Shown here piece after piece: positions 1 to 11,580 of a stretch of DNA of 64,000 bases. The number at the start of each line of letters is the position of its first letter. The stretch's first letter is position 1. Source of the stretch: Cynocephalus volans (taxonomy: Eukaryota; Chordata; Mammalia; Dermoptera; Cynocephalidae); contig NC_084462.1 of the NCBI RefSeq assembly GCF_027409185.1, forward strand, positions 20,931,577-20,995,576, written 5' to 3'. A program made the translations under genes and the position numbers. The notes below the pieces were generated by a model, which did not search any database, was not told the origin of the DNA, and worked only from the letters and a program-made list of their open reading frames with translations.

Positions 1-177
1 AAGGAACCATGAGGCCCCCCAAGGGAGATGCTGACAAGTCATAAAGGGGCCGGGACCGTGCGAGTGTCATGCTGGAGATGTGTCCAGGGAGAGAGGAGCA
101 GAACTGTGGGTTAGAAAACCCTCCCCTCCCCCAGGTTATGCACTGGAGCAGGAATGTAATTTGGTGAACAACCTTAC

Positions 178-236
178 CTTGTCAGATACCATCAGATTTT
201 TGTCCCAGGCTAGGAATCTTTTAACAACACGATCCT
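178..236 (-). CDS. SPDYE: SPDYE-family third coding exon
   Basis: This 59-bp exon is flanked by tttttacag and gtaagg and is too short to stand out as an open frame. It encodes DRVVKRFLAWDKNLMVSDK after a split Glu codon, matching the start of the Speedy core helix region. It ends in phase 0. The exons for the rest of the domain lie outside the window. Confidence 0.8.
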
Positions 237-1702
237 CTGTAAAAAGAAGGCATATATGACATTGAGAACAGGAACAGGGTTGTCATGGGAGCCACAGAGT
301 CTGGAGGAGAACATGTCTCCCTTGGAGAAGGCTCAGTATCGCCAAGAGTTAGGAGGTTGGGAAGCAAAGAGAGAAGAACGTTCACTGGGTAGGGACAGTG
401 GCTCCCGTTCTGAGAGCCCCTGAGGAGTGACTGAGTGAGGGGCTGGATATCATTAGAAAGTCTGCATGATTAAGAGCGATGCCCCCTCATCAAACATGAA
501 CGTTTGAAGTCGTAAACTAATTGCCTTCAGAAGTCATAAACTTATTCCCGTTATTTTCTCGTTAGATAGTCACATCGGGGTGTGAACATGACCTTGTTAT
601 CCCCTTCTACAGATGAAGACATTTAGATTCAGAAAAGTCAGCAAGAACTAATAAGTTTTGGAGGGTACAGTCGACACCAGGCTTTCTTATCCCGAGTGCA
701 GCCTTTTTTCATGGCTAGCCTAATCCTATCATCTTCTAAGTGTCCCTGATGAGTGGCCAATACCGAGTCCTCCGGGGATGGAGAGCTCGCCAACTAGCAG
801 GGCATTCTTTTCCATTGGAAAAGTGTCATTAATTGGATGTTTCTTCTCTTTTCAAAAGAATTGGATTGGAGGGTTCTATCTGGGGTCTCTTCCTACCAAG
901 TAGCTTGGTGAAGACCTCGTGGTGCTCAGGGAGCACTGATGACACCCGCTGTCTCTTCAGCTTCATCTTGAGCCCACACAGCGTCTCCACGACCCAGGCG
1001 CCGTCTTCGTCGGGCACTAGCTCCTCCTCTGTCTCCTCCTCGAAAGCCACTGACCATTCCCTCTTCCTCTTCTGGCCAGGGGACGGAGGCACGGGGCTGG
1101 GATCTACCCAAGGGGCTGAAAAAAGAAACCAGGCTCCAGTGTAAAGCTTCTGTCTTTGGAATCCAGCCACTGGTCATCTAACCCCCGCCCCCTGACAAAA
1201 ACACCCCAAGCCTCTGCTCCATCTTCTTGAGGCCTCAAAACTGTTGGCTTTCTCCAAAGCCATCTTTCCATCTTTCTCCCTTGTTGCTCACTTATCTGTC
1301 CCCACTCACCTTGCCATGGATCCATCTCCCTGTCCTCCAAACTCTTCCTCATCCAAGATAATTACTTCCACGGGGATTAAGCAGGGAAACCTCTGCTTGA
1401 GGCCCCTCTTCCCTTTTCTCAGTTTTCCTTGCAGGTGGACATTCTTTTCCACATCTCCTGTACTCTCATTCTCCATCCCTGGCTTGCTGAGACCCTCCTT
1501 TCTTTCCCACACACCCTACTCAGGTACTCCTTCCTGACTTCTGTACCCCTTCCTCCTTACTCGTCAATTCTCTCAAATATTTTCTCCCTCCATTCACCTC
1601 ACCTGAAGGTCCTGGGATTTCTTCATCCACCACCACATCCAGGGGATACCCCGAGGAGCTAGGCTCCTCCTCAGGCTGGGAACACGGTTCACAACTGGCC
1701 AT
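178..1702 (-). CDS. SPDYE: Speedy/RINGO E-family gene, 5' three coding exons (partial)
   Basis: Speedy/RINGO proteins bind and activate CDK1/CDK2 without being cyclins, and act in cell-cycle or meiotic control. Three minus-strand exons join in frame: 1702-1603 (start ATG, 33 codons plus 1 base), 1115-897 (219 bp) and 236-178 (59 bp). All visible splice sites are canonical (gtgagg, cag, gtagga, cag, gtaagg) and phases match (1, 1, 0). The joined protein begins MASCEPCSQPEEE, passes through an acidic segment ending VVVDEEIPGPS, then a basic KRKREWS stretch, then the family signature WVVETLCGLKMKLKRQR and LPEHHE, and reaches RFLAWDK at the start of the Speedy core. The remaining core exons lie beyond the left edge. 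The exon structure and N-terminus most resemble SPDYE4-type members as I recall them. No stop or frameshift is seen, so it may be functional, but the missing 3' exons could still carry a break. Confidence 0.82.
590..705. repeat. MIR-like fragment in the SPDYE intron
   Basis: A worn stretch around ccccttctacagatgaaga resembles the MIR core. It lies in the intron between the 897-1115 and 178-236 exons. The match is short. Confidence 0.35.
897..1115 (-). CDS. SPDYE: SPDYE-family second coding exon (signature segment)
   Basis: The acceptor is a pyrimidine tract ending cag just above 1115, and the donor gtagga lies just below 897. The 219-bp exon is open in all 73 codons. It carries the basic KRKREW cluster, an acidic EEETEEEL run and the family block LCGLKMKLKRQRVSSVLPEH, which leads into the CDK-binding Speedy domain. 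Confidence 0.85.
1603..1702 (-). CDS. SPDYE: SPDYE-family first coding exon
   Basis: The start ATG reads from 1702 on the minus strand and the exon ends at 1603 before a gtgagg donor. It encodes 33 residues plus one base; the last codon becomes Ala when joined to the exon at 1115. The acidic EEEP and VVVDEE runs and the GPS-APW junction match the N-terminus of SPDYE4-like proteins as I know them. The exon lies inside a longer open frame that reads on into the intron; the donor is chosen because the join restores the family sequence. Confidence 0.8.
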
Positions 1703-2790
1703 GTTTTCTCCCAAACTCTTTCTTCCCTTCCACGGAACCTAGACCCTAATCCGTCCAAACCGTTCTTCTGGATTCTGGTTAAAGCTAAGTCTGTTACGTC
1801 TTCTCCAAGCCGGGGAGAAGTCCGGAGTGGAGAAAGAAGATGCTGTTGTTCACCTGTGCTGCCAAGCACCCACAGAGTTTGGTCCATCCAATCAGGAAGT
1901 TGGAAGCCTTTGATGTCATCAGTCATTCCAACCTGGCAACCAGTTTGAAGGAAAACATGTAACTGCCAGTCTACTGTGCACTTGTCCTGGAGATTGGGGT
2001 AAATGGTACCTCCTGCCACTGACCCAACGTCTGGCCATTTTCCAAAACTATCCTCAGGGTCTCCAGATCCCACTTTCCCTTCTCCCCCGCAGATGACCTG
2101 TTCTCTCCACTCTGAACGTGAAACATGTTGGACTTCCCTCCCCTCTGTGCACTCCCATTTCAGAGCCCAGTCTGGTGGCGTGGCAAGAAAATTTAGGGTA
2201 AGCAGAAATGGTAAGACCTTACAAGAGTGAGACAAGTATGTGCAAAAGATCCCAGGTAAACTGAATCGAATGAAACACTCAGATCAACACACTCAGTTTG
2301 GTAAAGCTATTCTGTTGAGTGTTGACTGACATTCACTGTGTTCACGATTCTGTACTGGGGGAACACACGTCCTCTGCCATCAGGCATCTTTGAGTCCAAC
2401 AGACATTTAAATGACCTAAAAACATAGAAAACAATATGTATCACCATACACACTTCAAATGGTGTCTACAATTTCAGAGAGTGTATGGATTGCCTAAAGC
2501 CTACCCCTTAACTCCAATTAAGACACTCTAGTCTACATATCAAATTTTGGAGCATCTGAATCACTCTTGACCCAGAAATTTCACTACCGCTCATGTACCC
2601 TATGAATAAAATAATATATGAACAAGAAGACGAAATGGAAAAGTCTCCGATTGAAGACAGAGTATGATATTTTCTGTGAATGTGGGACGCTCATGGGAGT
2701 ACAAATGCAGAAAAGAATGTAACCTTCTCAATGTCACATGGTGCCAGGGGAAACCTTCTCCACTTCTTAACTCATGCCTCTCCTCTTCAC
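1703..2790. other. Upstream flank of the SPDYE-family gene, no gene resolved
   Basis: This should hold the promoter or 5' untranslated exon of the minus-strand Speedy gene. The minus-strand open frame here runs on from the coding exon but its sequence upstream of the ATG has no family similarity that I recognise. No CpG island or TATA box stands out. The stretch at 2290-2420 looks L2/MIR-like. Confidence 0.4.
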
Positions 2791-3315
2791 CCGGGCATCT
2801 GAGTCTTGTTTTTTTTTTTTTTTCCTTTGTTTTTTTCCTTTTTTTAATGTGGCAAAATATACGTAATAGAAAATTTACCATTTAAAGCATTTTTAAGTGC
2901 ACAGTTCAAGACAGTAAGTACGTTCACTTGCTGTGCAACCGTCACCACCATCCATCTCCAGAACTTTTGCATCGTCCCAAACAAAAGCTCTGCACCCAGT
3001 CAATGCTGCCTCCCTATTCTCCCTCGCCCCAGCCCCTGGCAACCACCACTCTACTTTCTGTCTCTATAAATTTGACTCCTCTAGGTACCCTGTATACCTC
3101 ACATGCTGTGGAGTCATACAGTATTCATCCTTTTGTGGCTGGCTCATTTCACTCAGCGTAATGTCCTCAAGCTTCTACCATGCTGTAAGATGTGTCAAAA
3201 TTCTTTCTTTTTTAAGGCTGAATAATAGTCCAATTGTGTGTATACGTCACATTTTGGTTATCCATTCATCCTTCATGGACATTGGGGTTGTTTCCACACA
3301 TTGGCTCTAAGTCTT
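2790..3315 (-). repeat. Antisense 3' end of an old L1 (L1M type)
   Basis: The sequence from the T-rich tract near 2808 to about 3310 follows the well-known antisense L1M 3' region, including the blocks ccctggcaaccaccac, ggctcatttcactcagcgta and ggttatccattcatcc. It is 5'-truncated and diverged; the small open frames within it are not genes. Confidence 0.75.
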
Positions 3316-3411
3316 GCTTTTGATCCATTGTTAGAACTTATTGATGAGAAGCACATGTATTATTCAGGCTGTGGCTAAAGTTTTATTTTCTATTTTGATA
3401 TCTTAAATGTT

Positions 3412-3580
3412 TCTTTTTTTAAAATAGATGATCAGTAAGGGGATCTTAACCCTTGACTTGGTTTTGTCAGCACCATGCTCTCCCAAGTGAGCTAACTGGC
3501 TGTCCCTATGTAAGCATCCGAACCCGTGGTTTTTTTTGTTTTTAGCACCACACTCTCCCAAGTGAGCCATGGGCTGGCCC
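3412..3580 (-). repeat. tRNA-Ile-type SINE, dimer
   Basis: Read on the minus strand it is a dimer: a first unit with gctcacttgggagagtgtgg, then a second unit with gttagctcacttgggagagc and the 3' part aagggttaagatccccttac, followed by an A-rich tail (T run at 3412-3424). The first unit's middle is disrupted by a T-rich insertion near 3530. It is the same SINE family as at 52.0 and 57.0 kb. Confidence 0.8.
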
Positions 3581-3803
3581 ATGATTCCTTAAATATTTCT
3601 AATCAACTCATACAAGCCTGAGTAAAGTCAGATCAGTTAATCCCAGATGCAGGTATTGCTTTGTCTTTTATTTATTTATTTTTCTTATCCTTATTCACAA
3701 TGAGTGTCTACTTTTTTGAAGTCATTCATTTTCAGAGTTGGATGAGGGCTCAAAGACCATCCAAACAACCTGCGAGTCCCAGTCTCTCCTAGGAATCTCT
3801 GCC

Positions 3804-4539
3804 TGATGCGAAAGTCACAGCTGAACCTAGCTGCAAGCCATCCCCAATAATTGTTTTAGCTTAGCTGAAACCAGCTGCTGACTACCCCAGATAATCGACT
3901 AAGCTAAATAATAATGGTGGACTATAAATTAACTGCTGACCATCCCTGACAAAACTTCATTTTTAGTCTTTGCGTACCACAGCTTAACAACTCCTACAGG
4001 GAAAAGATATCCCATGCTAATTGTTTGCAGCTCAAACCCTGGCTAACCTAAATAATTGCCTGAAATTCCTCTTAAAGATAACAGAAACATCTTTCAAGTT
4101 CCTTGTACTGAGCAGTTGATTGTTAATCACCATGGTGTAAGCTGTCTTGCAGAAACCTAAAAGAATGCTTGAAGCAAGAAGGACATGCATGCAGAGGAGA
4201 CCCTATTGACCTCCAGATAGTACTCAGAGCCAGGATGCCAAGCACAATTAAAAATGAGGGGTACATCATCACTTTTTTTGGAAAACAAGCAAAGAATGAA
4301 GTGAGACTGGAATGTGCATAGCTCCCAAGAGTCAGCTCCTACCAACTTATGGTTTTTTGTAATTTTACCTATACCTCTCTATACTTTGAGTTTCCTATAA
4401 AAATAAGTTACACTTACTTGAGCTAACTCCTGTCTCCCTGCTTGACTGGTCACACAGAGCTTTTTCTTTTCACAAAAGCTGGTGTCACACCCTTTGGCTT
4501 TCTGTATGCATTGGGCAGCAAGCCCATTGCTCGGTAACA
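3804..4539 (+). repeat. Putative ERV1-like solo LTR
   Basis: A 736-bp block begins TG and ends CA. It has a TATA-like cctataaaaataag at about 4394, and a terminal segment running through aagctggtgtcac to attgctcggtaaca, the form typical of class I retroviral U5 ends. No flanking internal retroviral sequence or second LTR is recognised, so it looks solo. Without an alignment the exact family and ends are uncertain. Confidence 0.5.
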
Positions 4540-4559
4540 CATGTCAAGCAAAACACTTC

Positions 4560-6400
4560 AGTCTGTAAAGAAATTTAAATGAAGCATATATTAGGTTTGC
4601 AAATCAGGGAGATGACCTTAGCGTGCAGTGTAAGTCTGCCCAACAAGCAGAAAAAACAGGAGGTTTTACAGTGTAGATTCAGGAAAGTCTAAGCAGTAGA
4701 CAAATTCCAAACATTGTGTGAAGATGGAATGGAGATCTGACTATGACATATTGAATAATGGTTTCTCAGGCCTTTTACAATATTTATGGCTCTTCTAATC
4801 TAGACTGCTCAACTCATAAGTAATTCCTATTTGTTTAAAAATACAACAGGTTAACAATCATCCCCTTTTCCCAGGATTTCTCTAAACGATGTCATCTGTT
4901 TATCTAAGCAATGGGTTTCTTGATGATAACAAATTTCTGTAAAGTGTTTGTCAAGCAGTAAATTCCAATGGAAAGTAAGCTTCTTGGGCTAGAAAAAAAC
5001 AAGTCAGCTAAGTTAGAAAAAATGGAGTCACTGTGTTCTTTTCTTTTATTCTCCTTTCCTCGCCTCATTTCTCCATCACACAGCTGCATCAGGAAGCAGG
5101 TCCCATCACTATAGAAATCCAATTGTTAGCAAACTCTGCTTATCTTGAGCTCAAATTTGCATTCATGATGCTTCCAACCATTAGAGCTGGTTGGGTCCTT
5201 CCATAATAAACAGAAGTTTGCTCTGACTCCTGATTAACAGGCTTCAAAGATTAGAAGATCAATATTCTGTCCTCATTAAAATTTCTCTACTGTACCATGT
5301 AAAGCCCTGACTATTTAACTACTCTTCAAGTCCTAATTTACAGATTCCTCTCTCTCCTGGCCACCTTGTCTAAATACACTATAATTAGACAGTGCTCATC
5401 GCAAAATATGTTGGTTCATTGTCCAAAAATGGACTAAACAGACCAGGTTTGATCTGATATGTTTTGGAAAAGCAAAACTATCACCTCTCCATTTCTCTTT
5501 TCCTCCTATTGATGCAGCTTAATACAACAATGGTTATAGTTACACTGCAGAAATATTAGAGTGAAACAGAAGTGCTTTGCAAATACTAGCCTTTCAGCAT
5601 AAACATCTCATGGAGGAACATTAAAATACAGATGCCTGGACCCAGCCTCATAGATTCTAATTCAATGGGACTGAGGTAGGGCCTGATTGATGGATGGATG
5701 TTCAGATTTTTCACTGATGTATGTTCAGATTTGGAAATCTCTAGGTTGGATGGTGCAATCAGGATCCTAAAGAAAACAAGATAACTGTTGAATGAAATAA
5801 ACAGGAATGATTTTTTGAGGGAGATGAAACGTGATCTGGGCCTAACCTGGCAGGGCTGTGGCTAGGCTTTGAGTCCTTAGCTGAGTGGGACCTTCTGAAC
5901 CAGCCTCCAAACCCTCCTCTTTACTGGTGAGTGAGAAACCCTCCAGCAGCCTTGGTGTTGATGTGCATAAGTAGACCTACAAGTGACGTTTAGCTCAAGC
6001 ATCTATCCAACAGCCTTCTCCACACCTTGCTAGAGTCTGCTCGTTCTGGCCTTTCCATTGTCCTCTGGTGAGTAATGGTCTCTGTACCTTAAGGGGAACT
6101 TCCACTTCTGTGACCCGTAAAACCTAGTGAAACCTTTAGGAAAAAGAGAATGAGTGCTAAATCATGGAAGAGAACTCTGTGATGGGGAGATGGAGAAGAG
6201 GTTTTTGACATTGACCTCTAAGGTCTTATTTGAAACTAATTATTAAGGGCAAATCTTGGTCTTTAAGTTCTACACTGTCCCCATCCCCCCGTAAGATAGT
6301 CTCTGTGAATCCCAAAATAAGGTTAGTTGTACTCTGTTACTCATTGTCTTTCTCACAAGTATTACAAAAAGTTGTCTAACCATCAGTGTGCCCATTTGTG
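4560..6400. other. Intergenic, no gene seen
   Basis: No open frame of substance is present. A short MER5-like (hAT) stretch is possible at 5620-5690 (cagatgcctggacccagcct). The rest is unresolved AT-rich sequence. Confidence 0.4.
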
Positions 6401-6404
6401 TCGT

Positions 6405-6500
6405 CTTTTTGGGAGGAGGCACTGGCCAGTAGGGGGATCCGAACCCTTGACCTTGGTGATATAACACCATGGTCTAACCAACTGAGCTAACTGGCCAGCC
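6405..6500 (-). repeat. tRNA-Ile-type SINE, monomer
   Basis: Minus-strand monomer: ggctggccagttagctcagt at its 5' end (A box), a worn anticodon region, then caagggttcggatcccccta (B box) and ctggccagtgcc. The family's A-rich tail is degraded to a short T-rich run on the left. Confidence 0.8.
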
Positions 6501-6774
6501 CCTCATTTATGTCTTTAAGTCTTGTTTTGAAATAGGGATTCATCATTTATAAGACATTTTCAGAAGGATTGCCTCATTTTCTTTGTTGAGAAAGGAAAGT
6601 GGGGATCTAGTATTTGTATTTTAGCAGTGAGAGATGTGGGCTGGAAGAGTGAGGTAGGAATCCAGGACTTGCCACAGCTGCTCTGATTCTAACACTCTGT
6701 TCCCTCTGCCACCCTGTCTCATCAGCCCATGAACTCCCAGCAGTTGGAGATCAGAAGAAAATCAGCTAACTGTT

Positions 6775-6890
6775 GTAATATACCATGTGCCCTTGGGCAA
6801 GTCCTTCCTCCCTTCTGGCCTTCAATTTCCTCATCCATAAAATAAAATACTTAGATAAGATGATCTTCAAGAGCCTTTTCCATGTTAACA
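6775..6890 (+). repeat. MIR-like SINE fragment
   Basis: The run cttgggcaagtccttcctcc followed by ttcctcatccataaaat matches the conserved MIR core in this orientation. It is short and diverged. Confidence 0.5.
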
Positions 6891-6951
6891 TAGCCAAGGC
6901 AGTGAGAAAGCAGCTGTAGCAAATTTGACATACCCAGGTACATTAGCTTTA

Positions 6952-7338
6952 TGGGTGAATTATATGCTCTCCACTCAGATTCATGTCTTGAAGACCTAAC
7001 CTCTAGTACCTCAGAATGTGACCTTATTTGGAGACAGGGTCTTTACAGAGGTAATTAAGTTAGAATAACGTCATATGGGTGGGCCCTAATTCAATCTGAC
7101 TGGTGTCATAAGAAGGGGAGATTAGGATACAGACACACACAGAGGGACGACCATGTGAAGACACAGGGAGAAGTCCACCATCTACAAGCCAAGGATAGAG
7201 ACCTCGGAAGAAACAACAATGCTGTTGACACCTTCGTCTTGGACTTCTGGCTTCCAGAACTGTGAAACAATAAATTTCTGTTGTTTAAGCCTCACAGTTT
7301 GTGGCACTTCATTATGGCAGCCTTAGGAAACTGATATA
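6952..7338 (+). repeat. MaLR-type solo LTR (MLT1-like)
   Basis: The block follows the MLT1 pattern in order: gaccttatttggagacaggg, gtaattaagttagaa, gtgggccctaattc, ccatgtgaagacacaggga, ttggacttctggcttccaga, then the poly(A) signal in gtgaaacaataaatttctgt and the end gaaactgatata. No internal sequence flanks it. Confidence 0.72.
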
Positions 7339-7339
7339 C

Positions 7340-10300
7340 CAGTATTTTGAGTAAGGAGAATCCAGATTTGACAGTCATCTCCTGACTCTCCACCGTCCCC
7401 TTCCTTTAGGAAGCACAGTGCATCCACAGGCTTCACAGCATGACCCATTCTCTTAGATTAGAAGTTTGAGCCTTCTTTTTAGTCTTTGGTGTTTCCTGAC
7501 CATGGTAGGCATGTTAGACATTTTGAAAAAATGGTTGAAAGACTTTAAGAGGAGAGTGATTTACAAATTTTGAAAATGTTTGCCAGTTATCTTAATAAAA
7601 TGGATGCATTAAAGGGAAAAAATAAACAGAAGAAAACACAGGCTTAGAAAATAAAGGGATGGGAAAAGCTTCTTTAAGGACAATATCAAAACAAATTAAT
7701 AAGTGAAAAATATTAAAGAAATGGAAAGATTTGAACACAAAAAATAAAAGTTAAAAAAATGAAGTTAAAAAGATGACAAATTGGGAAGAATTTATGTTTT
7801 ATATAAAAGAAAAGCTTTATATTCTAACCACCAGTGAATGCAGAGATCTTAATGAATCTAAGGCAAAAGGTGGACTTTTGCTGCTTCTTGCAAAGATGGA
7901 ATCACAGAGACCAGATTTACTATACCAGCTTAAATGAGTTTTAAAGAAGGGAAAAATATATGAAATGACAGTTTTTTAGGCATTTGGACCTCCGAGAGAT
8001 GGGTCAGCCATGAGAGAGCCCAGCTCACTGCCCAGATGGGAAATCTCTAGACCACCATGGAGGAGAGGACCCTGGGGGAGCCAGCAGTGTCCCTGCACAG
8101 AAGGGACAGAGCTGGGTGTTCAGAGAGGCATGACAGCGGAAGGTCACAGGGCAGAGAACCAGAGAGGCACAAGGTGCAGAGGGAGCCCAGTCTTAAGCTA
8201 TGCACAGTAGTGCTGGGGCATGAAGCAAGGCGTGGGGGCTGGGGACCCAAGCTGAGGCACACTCTGCCTTCTTCACCAGTGGCTTGCAAGGCACTCAAGT
8301 GTGGCTTCCATCCTCCACCTGATGAAAGGGAAAAGTACATAGAGAAATGCTCACTGGAGGTTGGAGGTGTGCTCCATTGTCACTTTCACTTCATTGGCAA
8401 AATTCGAGTGCAGAACAGGCTTAATAGCGGCAAGTACTGAGAAAGCCGGTTCCTGGCCATGCAACAGCTTCTGAGCAGCAGCTTTGGAGAAGCTCACATT
8501 TTGTGTGGGATTAGTTTAATGCAGCAGATCAACTGGAGGAACTGAGGGAAATCAGGAATGGGTTATGTGCCCATGCATTTGGATGAGACAGTACTTAATA
8601 TTTAGGTAGTAGTATCTAGACAGCCACAGCACACAATGGCAAACTGCATGATCAAATGATCAGTGTGGTTACCTGGAGTGGGATGGCTATTTAATTGAAG
8701 GCTTTGTTATTGTTTTAGAGCAGTAGGAAAGCCACAAGGAATTCAAGAACTGATGTCATGATAGCATCCTATAAAGGCATGGAATAGCATATGGAAGAAA
8801 ATCCCCAAATTCTCAACCCAAGCATGTTCTGAAACTCTATGTGCTAAAATAATTTTTTTTCCAGCTATAGAGCTGAACAAGTTGACAGCAAGTATCAGAT
8901 TGTATTCAACAGAAACTTGGGGGTAATTTGTGTATGATTTCGGCCTTTTACAAATAATAAGTATTATTTTAATAATAAAAAAAGAGATACGTTGAAATAT
9001 TCACAGGATGTTTTGTACCTGCCAAACACAACTATTGATCCTCCCACACCAGATGAATTGGCCTCTGGTCTTTTTTTTTTTTTTTTTTCCCTGATTGGAA
9101 TGATCTTGCCTTGCTGCAAGATTTTGTAACTGCAATCCTTGAGGTTTACCTACACTGAATTTTGTCTACTCTACACGATCTATGAAAATACTGTATAAGC
9201 AAATCAGATCCCAGCATGGAGGCATGAGGGGAGGGTGGAGAATTTAATTATTCAGCTAATTCAGAAGGAGAAAATTATACATCAAAGGAATTGGAGCACT
9301 TTAATAGTCATTAATTTTTTTTTTCAGGGCACCTATATAAAGATAGATTCCGAAGATATTTGACGGAGAAAGAAAGACCCAAATTTTAAGTCAGACTACA
9401 TTTATGAACATGGGAGCATTGACCAGAGATTCTGAACACACAATATTATGTCTTTTGGGAGAGGGATTCTCTCTATTCATTTGGTTAATTGACTAAAACT
9501 TGGAACAAAGAAGGGAGGGATTGAATTACACTGAGCTGCGACATTAGCCTCGGCCTTTACAGAAAGACTTGCACTGAAACTCATGTGTCCATGGTCAGAT
9601 TATTTGATTTTTTTCTAGATCTTGGTTTCCTCATCTTTAAAATGGGGATGACAGCACTATCTACCTCACACATTTCTGGGAGGACTGAGTGGGTTACTAC
9701 ATCGGCAGCATAAGAAGACTACCTAGAAAATAGTCTAGTTCATTTGGGGGTTTACCTGATTTGTGGCAATCTTTGCCAAAAATCTTCATTCATTTCCATT
9801 TAAGTTTTATAAAAAAGCTTCACTTCATGAATCCTTTGTGGTTGGGTGGAACTAATGACTAATTCCTGCCAGTGAATTAGGAATGGAAATCATGAATTTA
9901 ACTTTTAGGGCAGAGAAATTCATTTCTGGCATGAGAGATGAGGAAACCCCTCTTCTCCCTCTGACACAGCAACCATCAAAGTCCAAGACGGTAGCTGTTC
10001 AAGCAGCCTGTGTCCCTCAGAGACACAATGAACAGGCTTCTCTACTATGGATATGCAGGATGCACAAAAAGTACCCCTTTGTTGTTTAAGCCATTGAGAT
10101 TACTGAGTTGTTTCTATAGCATCACCTTGTCTATCCCATTTTTATATCATTATAGGAAATTATCCAAAGATTTTGAGATTTAGAAAAGCTAGGTTTTTTG
10201 TCATCTCTCAAACTACCTGAAATATTTCCCTGAGATTATCTAGAAGATACATGCTTTAAAGGGCTAATTCATGCAGAACAGTAGTGTATGATGTAAGCTG

Positions 10301-10930
10301 TCAAAATGAGATATGTTAGCAAAAGTTCATTTTTCACTTTTTATTCTTAAGCAACTTATTGGAGTTGCATTATGCAATTATGTATGTGTGGTGTTTGTCT
10401 AATTCATCACGAGTATTTGCAGATGCTGAAAATTTTGTTCAGCTATAAACAGTATGACATTTCTCTTGATTTCTCCTTTACAAAGCATATGGATAGAATG
10501 TTGAACTTATATCTGTTGTTTCTCTGAGGAAAGTGGTTAAGATAGTATGGTTAGGAGAAGCAGATAATTAAAGGGAGGTAAAACAAAATTTTGTAGATGT
10601 AATAGATTATAACCAGCCCATTTCCCAATTGTTTGATCTTTACTTAAGCCTAACTAAAATTCATCTTTTTTCCCCTCTAAGCAAGCCCAAACAAGTTTTG
10701 TAATCCAGGATTAAGAGGTGGTAATAGAAACTTTTATCAGTTTCACAAATCTGTGTGAAATCAGTTGAACTAAGGTTATTGTCATTCAACAGATACAAAC
10801 CATTATGATCTTACCAATGGGTTCCTTTGGGGGAATTTAGCAAAGTATACTAAAGAGTATCTGAAATAGAAACACTAACAGTGAAGACATTTATGCAATA
10901 AAATAAAGAGAAATGATCAGAAACTAATGC
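7340..10930. other. Intergenic, unresolved except a MIR
   Basis: No gene is supported. A slightly GC-richer patch at 8000-8440 has overlapping open frames on both strands, but with no family resemblance, no splice logic and no conservation evidence. A poly-T run lies at 9070-9088. A MIR fragment near 9.6 kb is listed separately. The rest may contain old LINE sequence I cannot name. Confidence 0.4.
9585..9715 (+). repeat. MIR-like SINE fragment
   Basis: The blocks gtttcctcatctttaaaatg, gggatgacagcactatctac and ctcacacatttctgggagga follow the MIR core. Confidence 0.6.
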
Positions 10931-10933
10931 TGA

Positions 10934-11015
10934 TATGAAGACACTTCAAAAAGTTCGTGGAAAATAGAATTAAAAGATAATACAAATCTTTCCATGAATT
11001 TTTTGAAGTATCCTC
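10934..11015. mobile_element. Mariner-like MITE, copy 1
   Basis: An 80-bp near-palindrome runs from tgaagacacttcaaaaagtt to aattttttgaagtatcctc. Its middle reads gaattaaaagataatacaaa. The same element recurs at 41.4, 54.5 and 62.7 kb. The inverted ends (consensus near GAGGGTACTTCAAAAAGTTC) and AT-rich target suggest a Tc1/mariner non-autonomous element. Confidence 0.75.
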
Positions 11016-11089
11016 TTCCTATGTTAGAAAAATTAAAAAGTTAATGAGTTAATGTAAAAACATTTCTTAAATAATGAATAGATTTGCAA

Positions 11090-11580
11090 TCTTAGAGTGA
11101 GTTCTTTGCAAGAAGTATACAAAATTGATGAAGGGATGCAAACCAAAGCCACAATTAGATATCACTTGACACCCATGAGGATGGCTACAATAAAAAAAAT
11201 GGAAAATAACAGACGTTGGAAAAGATGGGGCAAAACCGAAACTCCTTCATTGCTAGGTGGGCATATAAAATGGTGCAGCACTATGGAGAACAATCTGGTG
11301 ATTCCTCATAAAGTTAAACACAGACTTACCATATGACCCAGCAATTCCACTGCTGGGTACATACCTAAAGGAAATTAAAACAGGTACTCAAACAAATATT
11401 TGTACACTAATATTCATTGCAGCATTGTTCACAATAGCCAAAATGTGTAAACAACTCAAATTTCCATCAATGGATGAATGGATAAACAAAATATACTACA
11501 TAAATACAATATAGTAATATAAATTAAATGGGATATTATTGAGCTATAAGAAAGAATGAAGTGCTGATACATGCTGAAAC
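11090..11580 (+). repeat. L1 ORF2 3' fragment
   Basis: The stretch follows the ORF2 C-terminal region of L1: aaaccacaattagatatcac-like sequence, atgaggatggctac, tggtgcagcactatggagaa, catatgacccagcaattcca, tatgcattgcagcattgttc-like sequence, then catcaatggatgaatggata. It is 5'-truncated and coding-dead. Confidence 0.75.

Noticed and set aside
8010-8440. Overlapping open frames on both strands
   Set aside because: No family resemblance, no coherent exon, and similar frames on both strands point to locally fewer stops by composition.
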